Positions 1 to 8,749 of a stretch of 64,000 nucleotides of DNA are shown piece after piece. Source of the DNA: an uncultured Dehalococcoidia bacterium. GTDB taxonomy: Bacteria > Chloroflexota > Dehalococcoidia > Lucifugimonadales > CATQGZ01. Location: positions 2,453,954-2,517,953 of the forward strand of contig OY282365.1 in NCBI GenBank assembly GCA_958295685.1. The letters run 5' to 3'. The translations under genes and the position numbers were made by a program. Within the stretch, counting starts at the first letter, position 1. Each line of letters opens with the position of its first letter. Below the pieces are notes generated by a model. The model saw nothing but the letters and a program-made list of their open reading frames with translations, was not told the DNA's origin and did no database searches.

Positions 1-1
1 T

Positions 2-829
2 GAAAGTAGCGACATTCGCGTTGGCTATTGTCCAGAACGAGTGTTGCCGGGGAATACTCTATTTGAAATGACACACAACGACCGTGTCATGGGCGGCATC
101 ACGCCTGCCTGCTCAATGGCCGTGTCTCAGATCTACCAAGTCTTTTCCCGAGGTGCCTGTCATACTACTGACGTTCGCACCGCGGAATTGGTCAAACTGG
201 TTGAGAACGCTTACCGGGATGTCAACATCGCTTTCGCCAACGAAATATCTAATGTATGCAATGCGCTGAGCGTTGATCCGTGGCTAATTCGCGATATAGC
301 CAACAGTCATCCAAGGGTTGCTATGTTGAGACAAGGGCCAGGGGTAGGTGGGCACTGCATCTCTGTTGATCCTTGGTTCATGGTACATTCGGCGCCGGAT
401 GAGACGCCCCTGGTTCGCATAGCGCGCCAAGTCAATAGTGACAAACCACGGCGAGTGGCTGAGCAAGTCATCTCTGTATGTAAGACCGTTGAAGATCCAG
501 TTATTGCCTGCCTTGGCCTCGCGTACAAGGCAGACACCGATGATCTTCGTGGAAGTCCTTCGATATCTGTCATACAGCAACTCGGGGAATCGTTTCACGA
601 TCGGCTCCTGATCGTTGAACCGAATATCGCCGCTTTGCCGTCGGAGTTGGCCGGATATGCGCCAGGGTTAGTCGACCTCAATACCGCATTGGAAGGCGCG
701 AATGTTATCGTCTTGCTCACTGATCACAAAGAATTTCATCGTGTTAGTTGGAAACAACTTTCGGGTAAAGGGATTGTTGATACCAGGGGTATATGGCGAA
801 AGAATCCGAACTGTGGAGTAGATACATGA
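2..829 (+). CDS. wecC: UDP-N-acetyl-D-mannosaminuronate dehydrogenase, 5'-truncated by window edge
   Basis: Oxidises UDP-ManNAc to UDP-ManNAcA with NAD+ in the cytoplasm, for surface polysaccharide. The reading frame is open from base 2, upstream of the first ATG at 41, so the N-terminal NAD-binding domain lies outside the window. Visible are the central helix domain (VENAYRDVNIAFANE) and the catalytic-cysteine motif GGHCISVDPWF (Cys codon 356-358), whose DPWF ending is typical of the WecC branch rather than UDP-glucose dehydrogenase. The C-terminal UDP-binding domain follows (LGLAYKADTDDLRGSPS). It overlaps the next gene by ATGA, so the two are co-transcribed. Local GC is lower than in the rest of the window, which may reflect transfer of the polysaccharide locus. 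Confidence 0.93.
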   Translation, partial: ESSDIRVGYCPERVLPGNTLFEMTHNDRVMGGITPACSMAVSQIYQVFSRGACHTTDVRTAELVKLVENAYRDVNIAFANEISNVCNALSVDPWLIRDIANSHPRVAMLRQGPGVGGHCISVDPWFMVHSAPDETPLVRIARQVNSDKPRRVAEQVISVCKTVEDPVIACLGLAYKADTDDLRGSPSISVIQQLGESFHDRLLIVEPNIAALPSELAGYAPGLVDLNTALEGANVIVLLTDHKEFHRVSWKQLSGKGIVDTRGIWRKNPNCGVDT

Positions 830-1881
830 GCGCATTCCACGATCTCTACCACGGGAAGTTGGTATTGGTCACAGGTGGTGCCGGCGCTATCGGTTCCAAT
901 CTGACGAGTGCCTTGGTCGAATCCGGCGCACAGGTGATTGTCCTCGACAACCTGTCATCCGCTGAGCGGTGGAATGTTCCATCTTCCCCCAACGTGCTTT
1001 TCGTGGAAGCCGACATCACGGATGAGGTCGCGCTGAAGCGAGTCTTCTTCGAGAAGCCGGACGTGGTGTATCATCTGGCGGCTTTCTTCGCCAATCAGAA
1101 CTCGGTCGACCACCCCGAGCGTGATCTTGAGGTCAACGGGCTCGGCTCTCTGAGGTTGCTCCAGTACGCCTCGCTGGCGGGAGTGGAGAGGTTCGTCTAT
1201 GCCTCGTCCGGGGCTTCCTTCTATGGGAGCGACACGCCCCTGCCGCTGCGGGAGGAGTTCATGTCGATGCACCTGAGCACACCCTACCAGATAACGAAGA
1301 TGGTGGGCGAGCTGTACTGCAACTTCTTCTACAACCACTACGGCCTGAAGGTGCTCAAACCCAGGTTCTTCAACTCCTACGGCCCCGGCGAGATACCGGG
1401 ACAGTATCGCAACGTGATACCCAACTTCATATTCTGGGCAATGAAGGGCTTGCCTCTCCCCATCACCGGTGACGGCGAGGCGACCCGTGACTTCACTTTC
1501 ATAGGCGACATAGTTGACGGCCTGCTTGGAGCCGGGCACATGGAGAGCGTGGTCGGACAGGAGTTCAACCTGGCCTCCGGCTCCGAAACGAGGATTGTAG
1601 ATCTGGCCAACATGGTGAACGCCGCCACCGGCAACAGCGCTGGAATCCAATACGTCTCGCGGCGAAAATGGGACACCAAGAACAGGCGTATGGCGTCTAT
1701 TGACCGCGCCAAAGACCTCATCGGATATGCGCCGAAAACCAATTTAGAGGAAGGGCTGGAACTGACCATACAATGGTTCAGGGAGAATTGGGAGCGGATA
1801 GAAGATTCCGCCAGCTTCGCTCCCGGCTCCTCGTCCGCTGTGCGGCAGATTGCCACAACTCACGCTGAGGAGCAAATTTGA
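826..1881 (+). CDS. NAD-dependent nucleotide-sugar epimerase/dehydratase (extended SDR)
   Basis: Extended short-chain dehydrogenase acting on a nucleotide sugar. It has the N-terminal Rossmann motif VTGGAGAIGSN, an SSG triad serine region (YASSGASFYG) and the catalytic pair Tyr154-Lys158 (YQITK). A C-terminal substrate domain includes the DFTFIGD motif seen in UDP-glucose/UDP-glucuronate 4-epimerases. I chose the ATG at 826, which overlaps the wecC stop as ATGA; an in-frame ATG at 793 would add 11 residues and a long overlap. It sits between wecC and wecB, so it probably supplies another sugar for the same glycan. The exact substrate cannot be read from the sequence. Confidence 0.88.
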   Translation: MSAFHDLYHGKLVLVTGGAGAIGSNLTSALVESGAQVIVLDNLSSAERWNVPSSPNVLFVEADITDEVALKRVFFEKPDVVYHLAAFFANQNSVDHPERDLEVNGLGSLRLLQYASLAGVERFVYASSGASFYGSDTPLPLREEFMSMHLSTPYQITKMVGELYCNFFYNHYGLKVLKPRFFNSYGPGEIPGQYRNVIPNFIFWAMKGLPLPITGDGEATRDFTFIGDIVDGLLGAGHMESVVGQEFNLASGSETRIVDLANMVNAATGNSAGIQYVSRRKWDTKNRRMASIDRAKDLIGYAPKTNLEEGLELTIQWFRENWERIEDSASFAPGSSSAVRQIATTHAEEQI

Positions 1882-1894
1882 GGACAGACAAAGC

Positions 1895-2848
1895 ATGTCA
1901 GAGAACATCGCGAACATGCTAACCTATCTAGCAAGGCAGAGAAGGCTGTCCATAATCAAGTCGCTCATACGCAGCGCCAAGCGTTGGCTTATTCGTATCC
2001 TCGCGACTGACGAACGCGCAGAACTGAGCAGCATGAGGAAGGCCGGGTTGCTGAAATTGGACACGGCTGACTCAGCGTTGCTGCGCCGACCACTAGCGCT
2101 CAAAGAACTCTATGATGTCAACGACAGCGCGCTTGACAGCAGCCGATGGTTTTTCTACCAGCTCGACGCTCCTCTGCGTCGGCCGGACATAACCGCCTAT
2201 GGTCTGGCCCACATCCCATACTGGGACCGTATCCTCACTAATCTCGAACGCCCAGTCGAGCTCCACTGGTTGGTCAAGCTGTTGCGTTCGCGCGCCAATC
2301 GTGGGGAGGGGACATGCCTGGATGTGGGCTGCGGACGAAGGTTCCCGGGGCCATACCTTCTTGCAGAGCATTACGATAAGGTCACGGCCATAGACTTGGA
2401 CCCCGGGATTATGGAGAACAAGCGCCGGGCCAATCTGGAGTTTGAGGTAGCCGACGCTGCGCGTCTGCCCTACACGGATGCGTCATTTGACGATGTGTAC
2501 TCGATCAGCGTAATCGAGCATTTCAAGCTAGGCACGGCTTTTGACGCCTTCCGTGAAATTCATAGGGTACTCAAGCCCGGCGGTCGGTTTGTGGCCACCC
2601 TGGGTATCGGCGAAGAGCGCAAGAGTTGGCCGGGCAAGTACCATCCGGACGATGTCTATGGCTGTCGCGACGTTCTTTTCTGGGTGGGACTGTTGAAGAA
2701 TCTTGGCTTCGGCATTCAGTTGGACCCGCACGGCCAGGGTCAGTATAACGACCGGATACGCCTGTTCCGCGTCTGCATGGATGGCGCCCGTGGTCGTGCC
2801 CGCCAGTTCGCAACCTACCGCTTTGTTGCGACGAAGCCGAGTGAATAA
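1895..2848 (+). CDS. Class I SAM-dependent methyltransferase
   Basis: Rossmann-fold methyltransferase of the Methyltransf_11 type. The SAM-binding motif I is LDVGCGRRFPG, beginning near Asp143. The acidic motif II (AIDLDPGIM) and the post-motif VYSISVIEHF follow, then a reductase-like LKPGGRFVATLG strand. An N-terminal extension of about 130 residues, rich in Arg and Lys, has no recognised domain. The ATG at 1895 is preferred because GAGG lies 11 bases upstream; an ATG at 1850 would overlap the epimerase gene by 32 bases. Its place between the epimerase and wecB suggests it methylates a sugar or lipid-linked glycan, but the acceptor is unknown. Confidence 0.85.
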   Translation: MSENIANMLTYLARQRRLSIIKSLIRSAKRWLIRILATDERAELSSMRKAGLLKLDTADSALLRRPLALKELYDVNDSALDSSRWFFYQLDAPLRRPDITAYGLAHIPYWDRILTNLERPVELHWLVKLLRSRANRGEGTCLDVGCGRRFPGPYLLAEHYDKVTAIDLDPGIMENKRRANLEFEVADAARLPYTDASFDDVYSISVIEHFKLGTAFDAFREIHRVLKPGGRFVATLGIGEERKSWPGKYHPDDVYGCRDVLFWVGLLKNLGFGIQLDPHGQGQYNDRIRLFRVCMDGARGRARQFATYRFVATKPSE

Positions 2849-2866
2849 CTCGATCGGAACACGGCG

Positions 2867-4021
2867 ATGAAAGACGCTCCAATAAGGGTCTTGGTCGTCT
2901 TTGGCACGCGCCCGGAAGCAATCAAACTGGCGCCCGTTCTGAGAGAGCTTGACCGACGCTCCAAGGACGGGGCTGTCCGTTATTCAGTATGCGTTACAGG
3001 CCAGCACCGCCAGATGCTCGACCAAGTTCTGGACATCTTCGGCATACATCCAGACTACGACCTGGAATTGATGACCGAGGCCCAATCGCCTGCACAGGTC
3101 GCCGCCGCGGTCCTGGCAGGAATGGAGCCTGTTCTGGCCGTCGAACAGCCTGATTGGATAGTAGTGCAGGGAGACACGACTACGGTGGCGGCTGCGTCCC
3201 TGGCCGCGTATTATTCGAAGTCCAGAGTTGCCCACGTAGAGGCGGGGCTTCGCACCCATGACAAGTGGCAGCCCTTCCCTGAGGAGATGAACCGCAAGAT
3301 TGCGGATGCCATTGCCGACCTGTATTTTCCTCCCACCGAGTCTGCCAAACACAACCTGCTGCGCGAGGGAGTCCACGAAGACGCTATCGTCGTCAGCGGC
3401 AACACGGTCATAGACTCCCTGCAATACATCGTCACGACGCCCCGGCCACGCCGCATCAGCGAGCTGGTCGCCTCTGACGGCTGCGACAGACTGATACTCG
3501 TTACTTCCCATAGACGTGAGAGCTTTGGCCGCCCGCTCGAAAACATCTGCGACGCGCTTCGCGAGTTGGCCTCCGGCTACCCCGGAATTCGGATCGTCTT
3601 TCCAGTGCACATGAATCCCGCGGTAAAACTGCCGGTCGACAGAATGCTTTCAGGATTAGCCAACGTCAGCTTGATAGACCCGCTGGACTACGCTTCTATG
3701 GCGCATCTGATGGATGCTTCCTACATGGCGCTTACCGATTCAGGCGGCATTCAGGAAGAGGCCCCGGCGCTGGGCAAGCCGGTGCTGGTCATGCGTGAGT
3801 TGACGGAGCGCCCGGAGGGGATCGAAGCCGGGGTCGCCAAACTGGTGGGTACGGACACCCGACGCATAGTTGACGAGGCGCGGAGGTTGCTCGAAGATGA
3901 ACGCGAGTACGGCAAGATGAGCAGAGCAGTCAATCCTTATGGGGACGGTCATGCGAGCCGCCGCATCGTCGGGGCCTTGCTCGGAGAGCCAACAGATGAG
4001 TTCGAATTCCCGCGTAATTGA
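2867..4021 (+). CDS. wecB: UDP-N-acetylglucosamine 2-epimerase (non-hydrolysing)
   Basis: Interconverts UDP-GlcNAc and UDP-ManNAc, the substrate step before WecC, so this operon can make UDP-ManNAcA from UDP-GlcNAc. At 384 residues it is full length. Family motifs are in order: FGTRPEAIKLAPV at the N-terminus, VVQGDTTT, the HVEAGLRT active-site segment, FPEEMNR, VTSHRRES, and the C-terminal TDSGGIQEEAP that binds UDP. It starts 18 bases after the methyltransferase stop and is the last gene of the operon. Confidence 0.95.
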   Translation: MKDAPIRVLVVFGTRPEAIKLAPVLRELDRRSKDGAVRYSVCVTGQHRQMLDQVLDIFGIHPDYDLELMTEAQSPAQVAAAVLAGMEPVLAVEQPDWIVVQGDTTTVAAASLAAYYSKSRVAHVEAGLRTHDKWQPFPEEMNRKIADAIADLYFPPTESAKHNLLREGVHEDAIVVSGNTVIDSLQYIVTTPRPRRISELVASDGCDRLILVTSHRRESFGRPLENICDALRELASGYPGIRIVFPVHMNPAVKLPVDRMLSGLANVSLIDPLDYASMAHLMDASYMALTDSGGIQEEAPALGKPVLVMRELTERPEGIEAGVAKLVGTDTRRIVDEARRLLEDEREYGKMSRAVNPYGDGHASRRIVGALLGEPTDEFEFPRN

Positions 4022-4148
4022 GGAATACCTGGCGCTTTACCAGCACACGACTGCAGTGAGGTAATGCTCGCCGCGCAGAGGGTTAGGCTCAGCAGCGGCG
4101 CCACGGCCCCGACGCGCGGCTGCGAGACATCGAGTAGACTGGGAGCCT

Positions 4149-5588
4149 ATGAACCGGCCTAACGTGTTGCTCATATGCGCCGACCACTGGGGCGGCCGCT
4201 TCATAGGGAAGCTCGGCCACCCGGACGTTCTCACGCCCACCCTGGACCGGCTGATTGAGAATGGCATTGCCTTCGGCAACGCCTACACCGCCACGCCCTC
4301 CTGCATACCGGCCAGGCGCGAGATCATGACAGGGGCGCACTCGCCCACACACGGCGACCGCGTCTTCGACGAGACGCTCCCGATGCCCGACCTCCCGACG
4401 CTCGCGCAGACCTTCCGCGACGCCGGCTACCAGGCGTATTCGGTCGGCAAGCTCCACGTCTACCCACAGCGCGACAGGATAGGCTTCGACGATACCCTGA
4501 TAAACGAGGAGGGCCGCCACCATCTGGGCCTCTCCAGGGACGACTTCGAGATGTTCCTGGCGGAACAGGGCTTCCCCGGACAGGAGCTTGCCCACGGCGT
4601 GGGCAACAACGACCACACCGTCCGGCCCTGGCACCTGCCCGAGTACTGTCACCCTACGAACTGGACGGCGCGCGAGATGAGCAAGGTCATCGCCCGCCGC
4701 GACCCCACGCGGCCCGCGTTCTGGCACATGTCCTTCAACCATCCTCACCCCCCGCTCGCTCCACTCGATGCCTATCTGAACATCTACAGGGGCATCGACG
4801 TGCGGATGCCGTTCATGGGCGAGTGGGCGAAGGACGTCCACGAGATACCGGCGCTTCGTCTCAGGCCCCATGGCCCGGATACCTACTCGGAGGAGGCCGC
4901 GCGTCTGGCGCGCCAGGCGTTCTATGCCCTGATTACTCACGTGGACCATCAGATCGGCCTGGTGATAGGCATGCTCCGCGAGCAGGGGATCGCCGACGAC
5001 ACGGTGATCCTCTTCACCGCCGACCACGGCGACATGCTCGGCAACCACGGGCTCTATAACAAGAGTGTCTTCTACGAGGACTCGGCCCGGATACCGATGG
5101 TGCTTGTGCCCCACGCCGGCAGGGACGACCTCGGGAATGACCGCGTGGACCAGAGGCTGGCCGCTCAGGCCGACGTCTTCCCCACGCTGATGGAACTCTG
5201 CGGCCTACCCACGCCCGGCACGGTCGAGGGCCTGTCCCTGATAGGCAGCGAGAAGCGCGGCCACCTCTACGGCGAGCACTGGGAAGACCACTACGCCACG
5301 CGCATGATCAGGGACTCGCGCTACAAGCTCATATACTACGCCGCAGGCAACCACTTCCAGCTCTTCGATCTCCAGGACGACCCTGACGAACTGTGCGACG
5401 TGTCCGGCGATCTGGCCCATGCAGAGGCCCTGCGCAGGCTCACCGGGCTGCTCGTCAGCCGTCTGTACGGGAGCGACCTAGAGTGGCTGGAGGACGGCAG
5501 GCTGGTGGGCATTCGCGACGGCAGCTGGCCCGGCCGCAGGGGCCCGGACAGGGGCATGGGCGGCCGCCGCGGACTGAGGCTCACGTAG
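4149..5588 (+). CDS. Sulfatase (formylglycine-dependent)
   Basis: Hydrolyses a sulfate ester; the natural substrate is unknown. The protein has the alkaline-phosphatase-fold metal site at the N-terminus (NVLLICADHWG) and the sulfatase signature SCIPARREIMTG, with Cys52 as the residue converted to formylglycine in the C-x-P-x-R motif. The second metal-binding segment is FTADHGDMLGNHGL. There is no signal peptide, so it probably acts in the cytoplasm. The next gene encodes the maturing enzyme, which supports an active enzyme. At 479 residues it is of normal length. Choline-sulfatase-like and arylsulfatase-like activities are both possible. Confidence 0.92.
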   Translation: MNRPNVLLICADHWGGRFIGKLGHPDVLTPTLDRLIENGIAFGNAYTATPSCIPARREIMTGAHSPTHGDRVFDETLPMPDLPTLAQTFRDAGYQAYSVGKLHVYPQRDRIGFDDTLINEEGRHHLGLSRDDFEMFLAEQGFPGQELAHGVGNNDHTVRPWHLPEYCHPTNWTAREMSKVIARRDPTRPAFWHMSFNHPHPPLAPLDAYLNIYRGIDVRMPFMGEWAKDVHEIPALRLRPHGPDTYSEEAARLARQAFYALITHVDHQIGLVIGMLREQGIADDTVILFTADHGDMLGNHGLYNKSVFYEDSARIPMVLVPHAGRDDLGNDRVDQRLAAQADVFPTLMELCGLPTPGTVEGLSLIGSEKRGHLYGEHWEDHYATRMIRDSRYKLIYYAAGNHFQLFDLQDDPDELCDVSGDLAHAEALRRLTGLLVSRLYGSDLEWLEDGRLVGIRDGSWPGRRGPDRGMGGRRGLRLT

Positions 5589-5597
5589 GCCGGCGCC

Positions 5598-6539
5598 ATG
5601 ATCTGCTGCATTCCTCGGATGGACGGGAGCGGGCCGTCCGGCCCGGAGATTCCCACCGGCGGCGTGGGTGGGTCCGACGATCCGCGCGAGATGGTCGATC
5701 TGGGAGGTGAGTTCTCTATGGGTTCGGAGGATCTCGACTGCGTCCCAGGGGACGGTGAGGGGCCGGTGCGGAGGGTCACGCTGAGCCGATTCTCGATCGA
5801 GGCTGCGGCGGTCACCAACGAGAGGTTCGCGCGGTTCGCCGAGGCCACGGACTACCGCACCGAGGCCGAGCGCTTCGGGTGGTCGTTTGTCTTCTGGCGG
5901 TTCGTCTCGCGGCGCACGTCGAGGAACGTCATCCAGGCCAACGCCCGGGCTCGCTGGTGGTGGAGGGTCGAGGGCGCCTTCTGGAGGCGGCCGGAGGGGC
6001 CGGATTCGGATATTGAGGATCGCATGGACCATCCGGTCGTCCACGTGTCCTGGAACGACGCGCAGGCGTACTGCCGGTGGGCTGGGGCGAGGCTGCCGAC
6101 CGAAGCCGAGTGGGAGTTCGCGGCACGAGGCGGCCTGGAACGGAAACGCTACCCTTGGGGCAACCTGCTGACGCCGGACGGTGAGCACCGGTGCAACGTA
6201 TGGCAGGGCGATTTCCCGGACCGCGACACCGCGGAGGACGGCTACGCCGGGACGGCTCCGGCCAAGTCGTTCGAGCCCAACGGATACGGCCTCTACAACA
6301 CATCGGGCAACGTGTGGGAGTGGTGCGCCGACCGGTGGAGCGCGACTTTCCACCGCCGCGGGCCACGCGTCGACCCGACCGGACCCCGGAACGGCGAGGG
6401 CCGAGTGACGCGGGGAGGCTCGTATCTGTGCCACTCTTCCTACTGCAACCGCTACCGCGTCTCCGCTAGAAGCTCGGCGACGCCGGACAGCTCGGCCGGC
6501 AACATGGGCTTCCGCCTGGCGGCAGGAGGGGATTCGTGA
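5598..6539 (+). CDS. Formylglycine-generating enzyme (sulfatase maturase)
   Basis: Copper- and oxygen-dependent enzyme that oxidises the sulfatase cysteine to C-alpha-formylglycine. It has the FGE-sulfatase fold signatures LGGEFSMGSE, WNDAQAYCRWAG, RLPTEAEWEFAARGG, NVWEWCAD and GNMGFRLA. The catalytic pair is Cys278 and Cys283 in GGSYLCHSSYCNRYR, the pattern of true FGEs rather than of SUMF1-like proteins without activity. It follows the sulfatase by 9 bases and overlaps the next gene by GTGA. The start is uncertain: ATG 5598 is the longest, ATG 5622 and ATG 5691 (before the conserved LGGEF) are alternatives. Confidence 0.93.
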   Translation: MICCIPRMDGSGPSGPEIPTGGVGGSDDPREMVDLGGEFSMGSEDLDCVPGDGEGPVRRVTLSRFSIEAAAVTNERFARFAEATDYRTEAERFGWSFVFWRFVSRRTSRNVIQANARARWWWRVEGAFWRRPEGPDSDIEDRMDHPVVHVSWNDAQAYCRWAGARLPTEAEWEFAARGGLERKRYPWGNLLTPDGEHRCNVWQGDFPDRDTAEDGYAGTAPAKSFEPNGYGLYNTSGNVWEWCADRWSATFHRRGPRVDPTGPRNGEGRVTRGGSYLCHSSYCNRYRVSARSSATPDSSAGNMGFRLAAGGDS

Positions 6540-7660
6540 AGATCGAGAGCGTCGAGACATTCCTGGCATCCCACTTCCTCGTCGTGCGAATCACGACCGA
6601 CGACGGCATCCAGGGGATTGGCGAGTCGTCTTACTGGGCGTTTCCGCGCGCTGCCGAGGAGACGGTGAAGGGGTTCGCCGCCGACCTGGTGGGCATGGAG
6701 GCGGGAGACACGGAGCATGTCTGGAACTATCTGCACCGCAAGCACAGCTTTCGGGGCAACAGCCTGGCGGGCGCTATCAGCGCTGTAGACATCGCGCTGT
6801 GGGACATCAAGGGCAAGCGGCTTCAGGCGCCGGTCTGGGACCTGCTGGGCGGTCGGGCCCGGCGCAGAGTCCGCGCCCTCTCCCTCGGCGTGTCCGGCGG
6901 CACATGCGACGAAGTCGCCGCACAGGCCGAGGCCGTCAAGTCCAGAGGCTTCACGGCGCTCAAGTTCATCCCCATGCCCGGCGAGTGGTGGCTCCGGTCC
7001 TATCCCAGCGTCGTCAGAGGCTCGATCGCCATGCTGGAGGCGGTGCGCGAGACGGTCGGATGGGATTTCGACGTCGGCGTGGAGATACACCGGAACATGC
7101 TGCCCTCCGAGGCGGTGGTCTTCGTGGAGCAGGCGGCAAAGTACCTCCCGTACTTCGTCGAGGACCCGATCGCGCCGGACGGCGTGGCGGCCATGGGCGA
7201 GGTCGCCGCAAAGATGAGCGTCCCGCTGGCCGTGGGTGAGCGGAACACGGGCATCTGGGAGTTCCGCGACTTCGCGCAGATCGCCAGGCCGCATTTTCTG
7301 AAGCCCGACGTCGGGCTGGCCGGCGGTATAGGCCACGTGAAGAAGATAGCGGCGATGGCGGAGTCCCAGCACGTCCGCATCGCGCCCCACAACTTCCTCA
7401 GCCCCATCGTCACTGCGGCGTGCATCCAACTCGCCGTGAGCACGCCCAACTGGGACGTGCAGGAGGGGCTGGACGAGACGCAGCCGCCCCGCAGCGCCAT
7501 CGTCAAGAGGCCGATACCCATCGTGGACGGCTACTACGTTCTGCCGGAGGCGCCGGGTATCGGCGTCGAGCTCGACGAGGAGTCGATGTCGAGGCTGCCG
7601 TTCGAGCCGATGGGCCAGCCGCCCCCCATCCGCGGCGACGGCTCCGTCGCACTGCGGTAG
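6536..7660 (+). CDS. Mandelate racemase / muconate lactonising enzyme family protein (probable sugar-acid dehydratase)
   Basis: Enolase-superfamily enzyme that abstracts the proton alpha to a carboxylate, using Mg2+. The N-terminal capping domain (MKIESVETF to about residue 115) is followed by the TIM barrel, with a catalytic-lysine-type segment (TALKFIPMP), metal-ligand strands (DVGVEIH, VEDPI, VGERN) and a His in APHNFLSP at barrel strand 7-8. This arrangement resembles the galactonate/mannonate dehydratase-like members of the MR subgroup. It starts at a GTG overlapping the FGE stop. Co-transcription with a sulfatase suggests work on a desulfated sugar acid, which is inference. Confidence 0.9.
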   Translation: MKIESVETFLASHFLVVRITTDDGIQGIGESSYWAFPRAAEETVKGFAADLVGMEAGDTEHVWNYLHRKHSFRGNSLAGAISAVDIALWDIKGKRLQAPVWDLLGGRARRRVRALSLGVSGGTCDEVAAQAEAVKSRGFTALKFIPMPGEWWLRSYPSVVRGSIAMLEAVRETVGWDFDVGVEIHRNMLPSEAVVFVEQAAKYLPYFVEDPIAPDGVAAMGEVAAKMSVPLAVGERNTGIWEFRDFAQIARPHFLKPDVGLAGGIGHVKKIAAMAESQHVRIAPHNFLSPIVTAACIQLAVSTPNWDVQEGLDETQPPRSAIVKRPIPIVDGYYVLPEAPGIGVELDEESMSRLPFEPMGQPPPIRGDGSVALR

Positions 7661-7685
7661 GTGGAGGTGGAGCGGCGAAGTCAGG

Positions 7686-8732
7686 TCAGGCGTAGGTGAG
7701 GGCGCGGGCGGGATTGTCTATGAGTATGGCGTCGATCTGCTCGTCGGTCCACCCGCGTCTGCGCATCCTGGGAACCACGTCCGCGAGGATGTGGTCCAGG
7801 CCGTGCCCGCCGTGGCGCGCGGTGCGGTCCTTGGTGCAGATGTCGTGTGCGACCACGACACGGTCGCCGTAGCCTTCAGAGATCAGCCTCTCAATGAAGT
7901 CCATCCGCTGCGCGTCGCTGGGCATGTCCAGCTCGGACACCGTAGGGTAGTAGGTCGAGTCCGTGCCGAACACGTCGTATTCGAGGTAGCAGCCGGTCTC
8001 CGCAAGTTCCTTCAGTATCGGGTACTCGAAGACCGTCCGGTCGAGGTGCCCCATGATCGTGCGTGAGACGTCGCCCCCGGCCTCGTTCACTATCTCCAGT
8101 ATCTTGAGCGTGGAGTGGTCGTCCTGCCATCCGGGGTGGATCAAGACCGGCGCGCCGGTCTCGGCTTGAGCCTTGGCCGCGGCCCTGAGCACCTTGTACT
8201 CGTTCTTCGTTATCGGCCAGTCGCTGGCGATCTCGCCGAACAGTCCGGGGCGCACTCCCGTGATTCCGACGCCGTCCCTGACTTCGGTCACCAGCTGCTC
8301 CACGACCTCGTCCTCGGTCATGCCGTCCAGGTACTCCGGGTGCGTTCTGTCGCGGTAGTAGCCGGCGCCCATGACGACGTTCAGTCCGGTGGCGCGGGAT
8401 ATGCGGGCCAGTCCCAGCGGGTCCCGCCCGATCCCGACTGGGGTCACGTCGCAGATCGTGCCGCCCCCGGCGATCTTGAAACGCATCGCTTCCTCAACAG
8501 CCATGTTCTCGTCGGTGAAGGTGCGCGCCTCCAGGCTGGCGTACCTGTTCCTGCGGTGCCACGCCATGTTCTCCGGCGTGATGGGGCCGAGATAGAAGAA
8601 CCTCTGGCTGGCCTCTGTGGGGAATTCCCCCATGTTCGTGAATTCCAGCAGAAGGTGCTCGTGCGTCAGCGTGGGGCCGAGGGTCGACGGATCGACGGGC
8701 CCGAGGACTGTCATCACTTTTCCGGAGTACAC
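7686..8732 (-). CDS. Phosphotriesterase-family metal hydrolase
   Basis: Amidohydrolase-superfamily binuclear metal enzyme; family members act as lactonases or phosphoesterases. Motifs are THEHLL (first metal HxH), LIHPGW, GHLDRT and HDICTKDR. The position usually taken by a carboxylated lysine appears to be Glu (GLFGEIASDW), as in the PHP-type branch. I place the start at the GTG at 8732, because a perfect AGGAGG lies 6 bases before it and it falls 17 bases after the upstream aminotransferase stop; an ATG at 8714 is possible. It is the last gene of the long transporter-aminotransferase operon and converges with the enolase-family gene. Confidence 0.88.
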   Translation of the reverse strand: MYSGKVMTVLGPVDPSTLGPTLTHEHLLLEFTNMGEFPTEASQRFFYLGPITPENMAWHRRNRYASLEARTFTDENMAVEEAMRFKIAGGGTICDVTPVGIGRDPLGLARISRATGLNVVMGAGYYRDRTHPEYLDGMTEDEVVEQLVTEVRDGVGITGVRPGLFGEIASDWPITKNEYKVLRAAAKAQAETGAPVLIHPGWQDDHSTLKILEIVNEAGGDVSRTIMGHLDRTVFEYPILKELAETGCYLEYDVFGTDSTYYPTVSELDMPSDAQRMDFIERLISEGYGDRVVVAHDICTKDRTARHGGHGLDHILADVVPRMRRRGWTDEQIDAILIDNPARALTYA

Positions 8733-8749
8733 GGCGGCCTCCTGACCGG

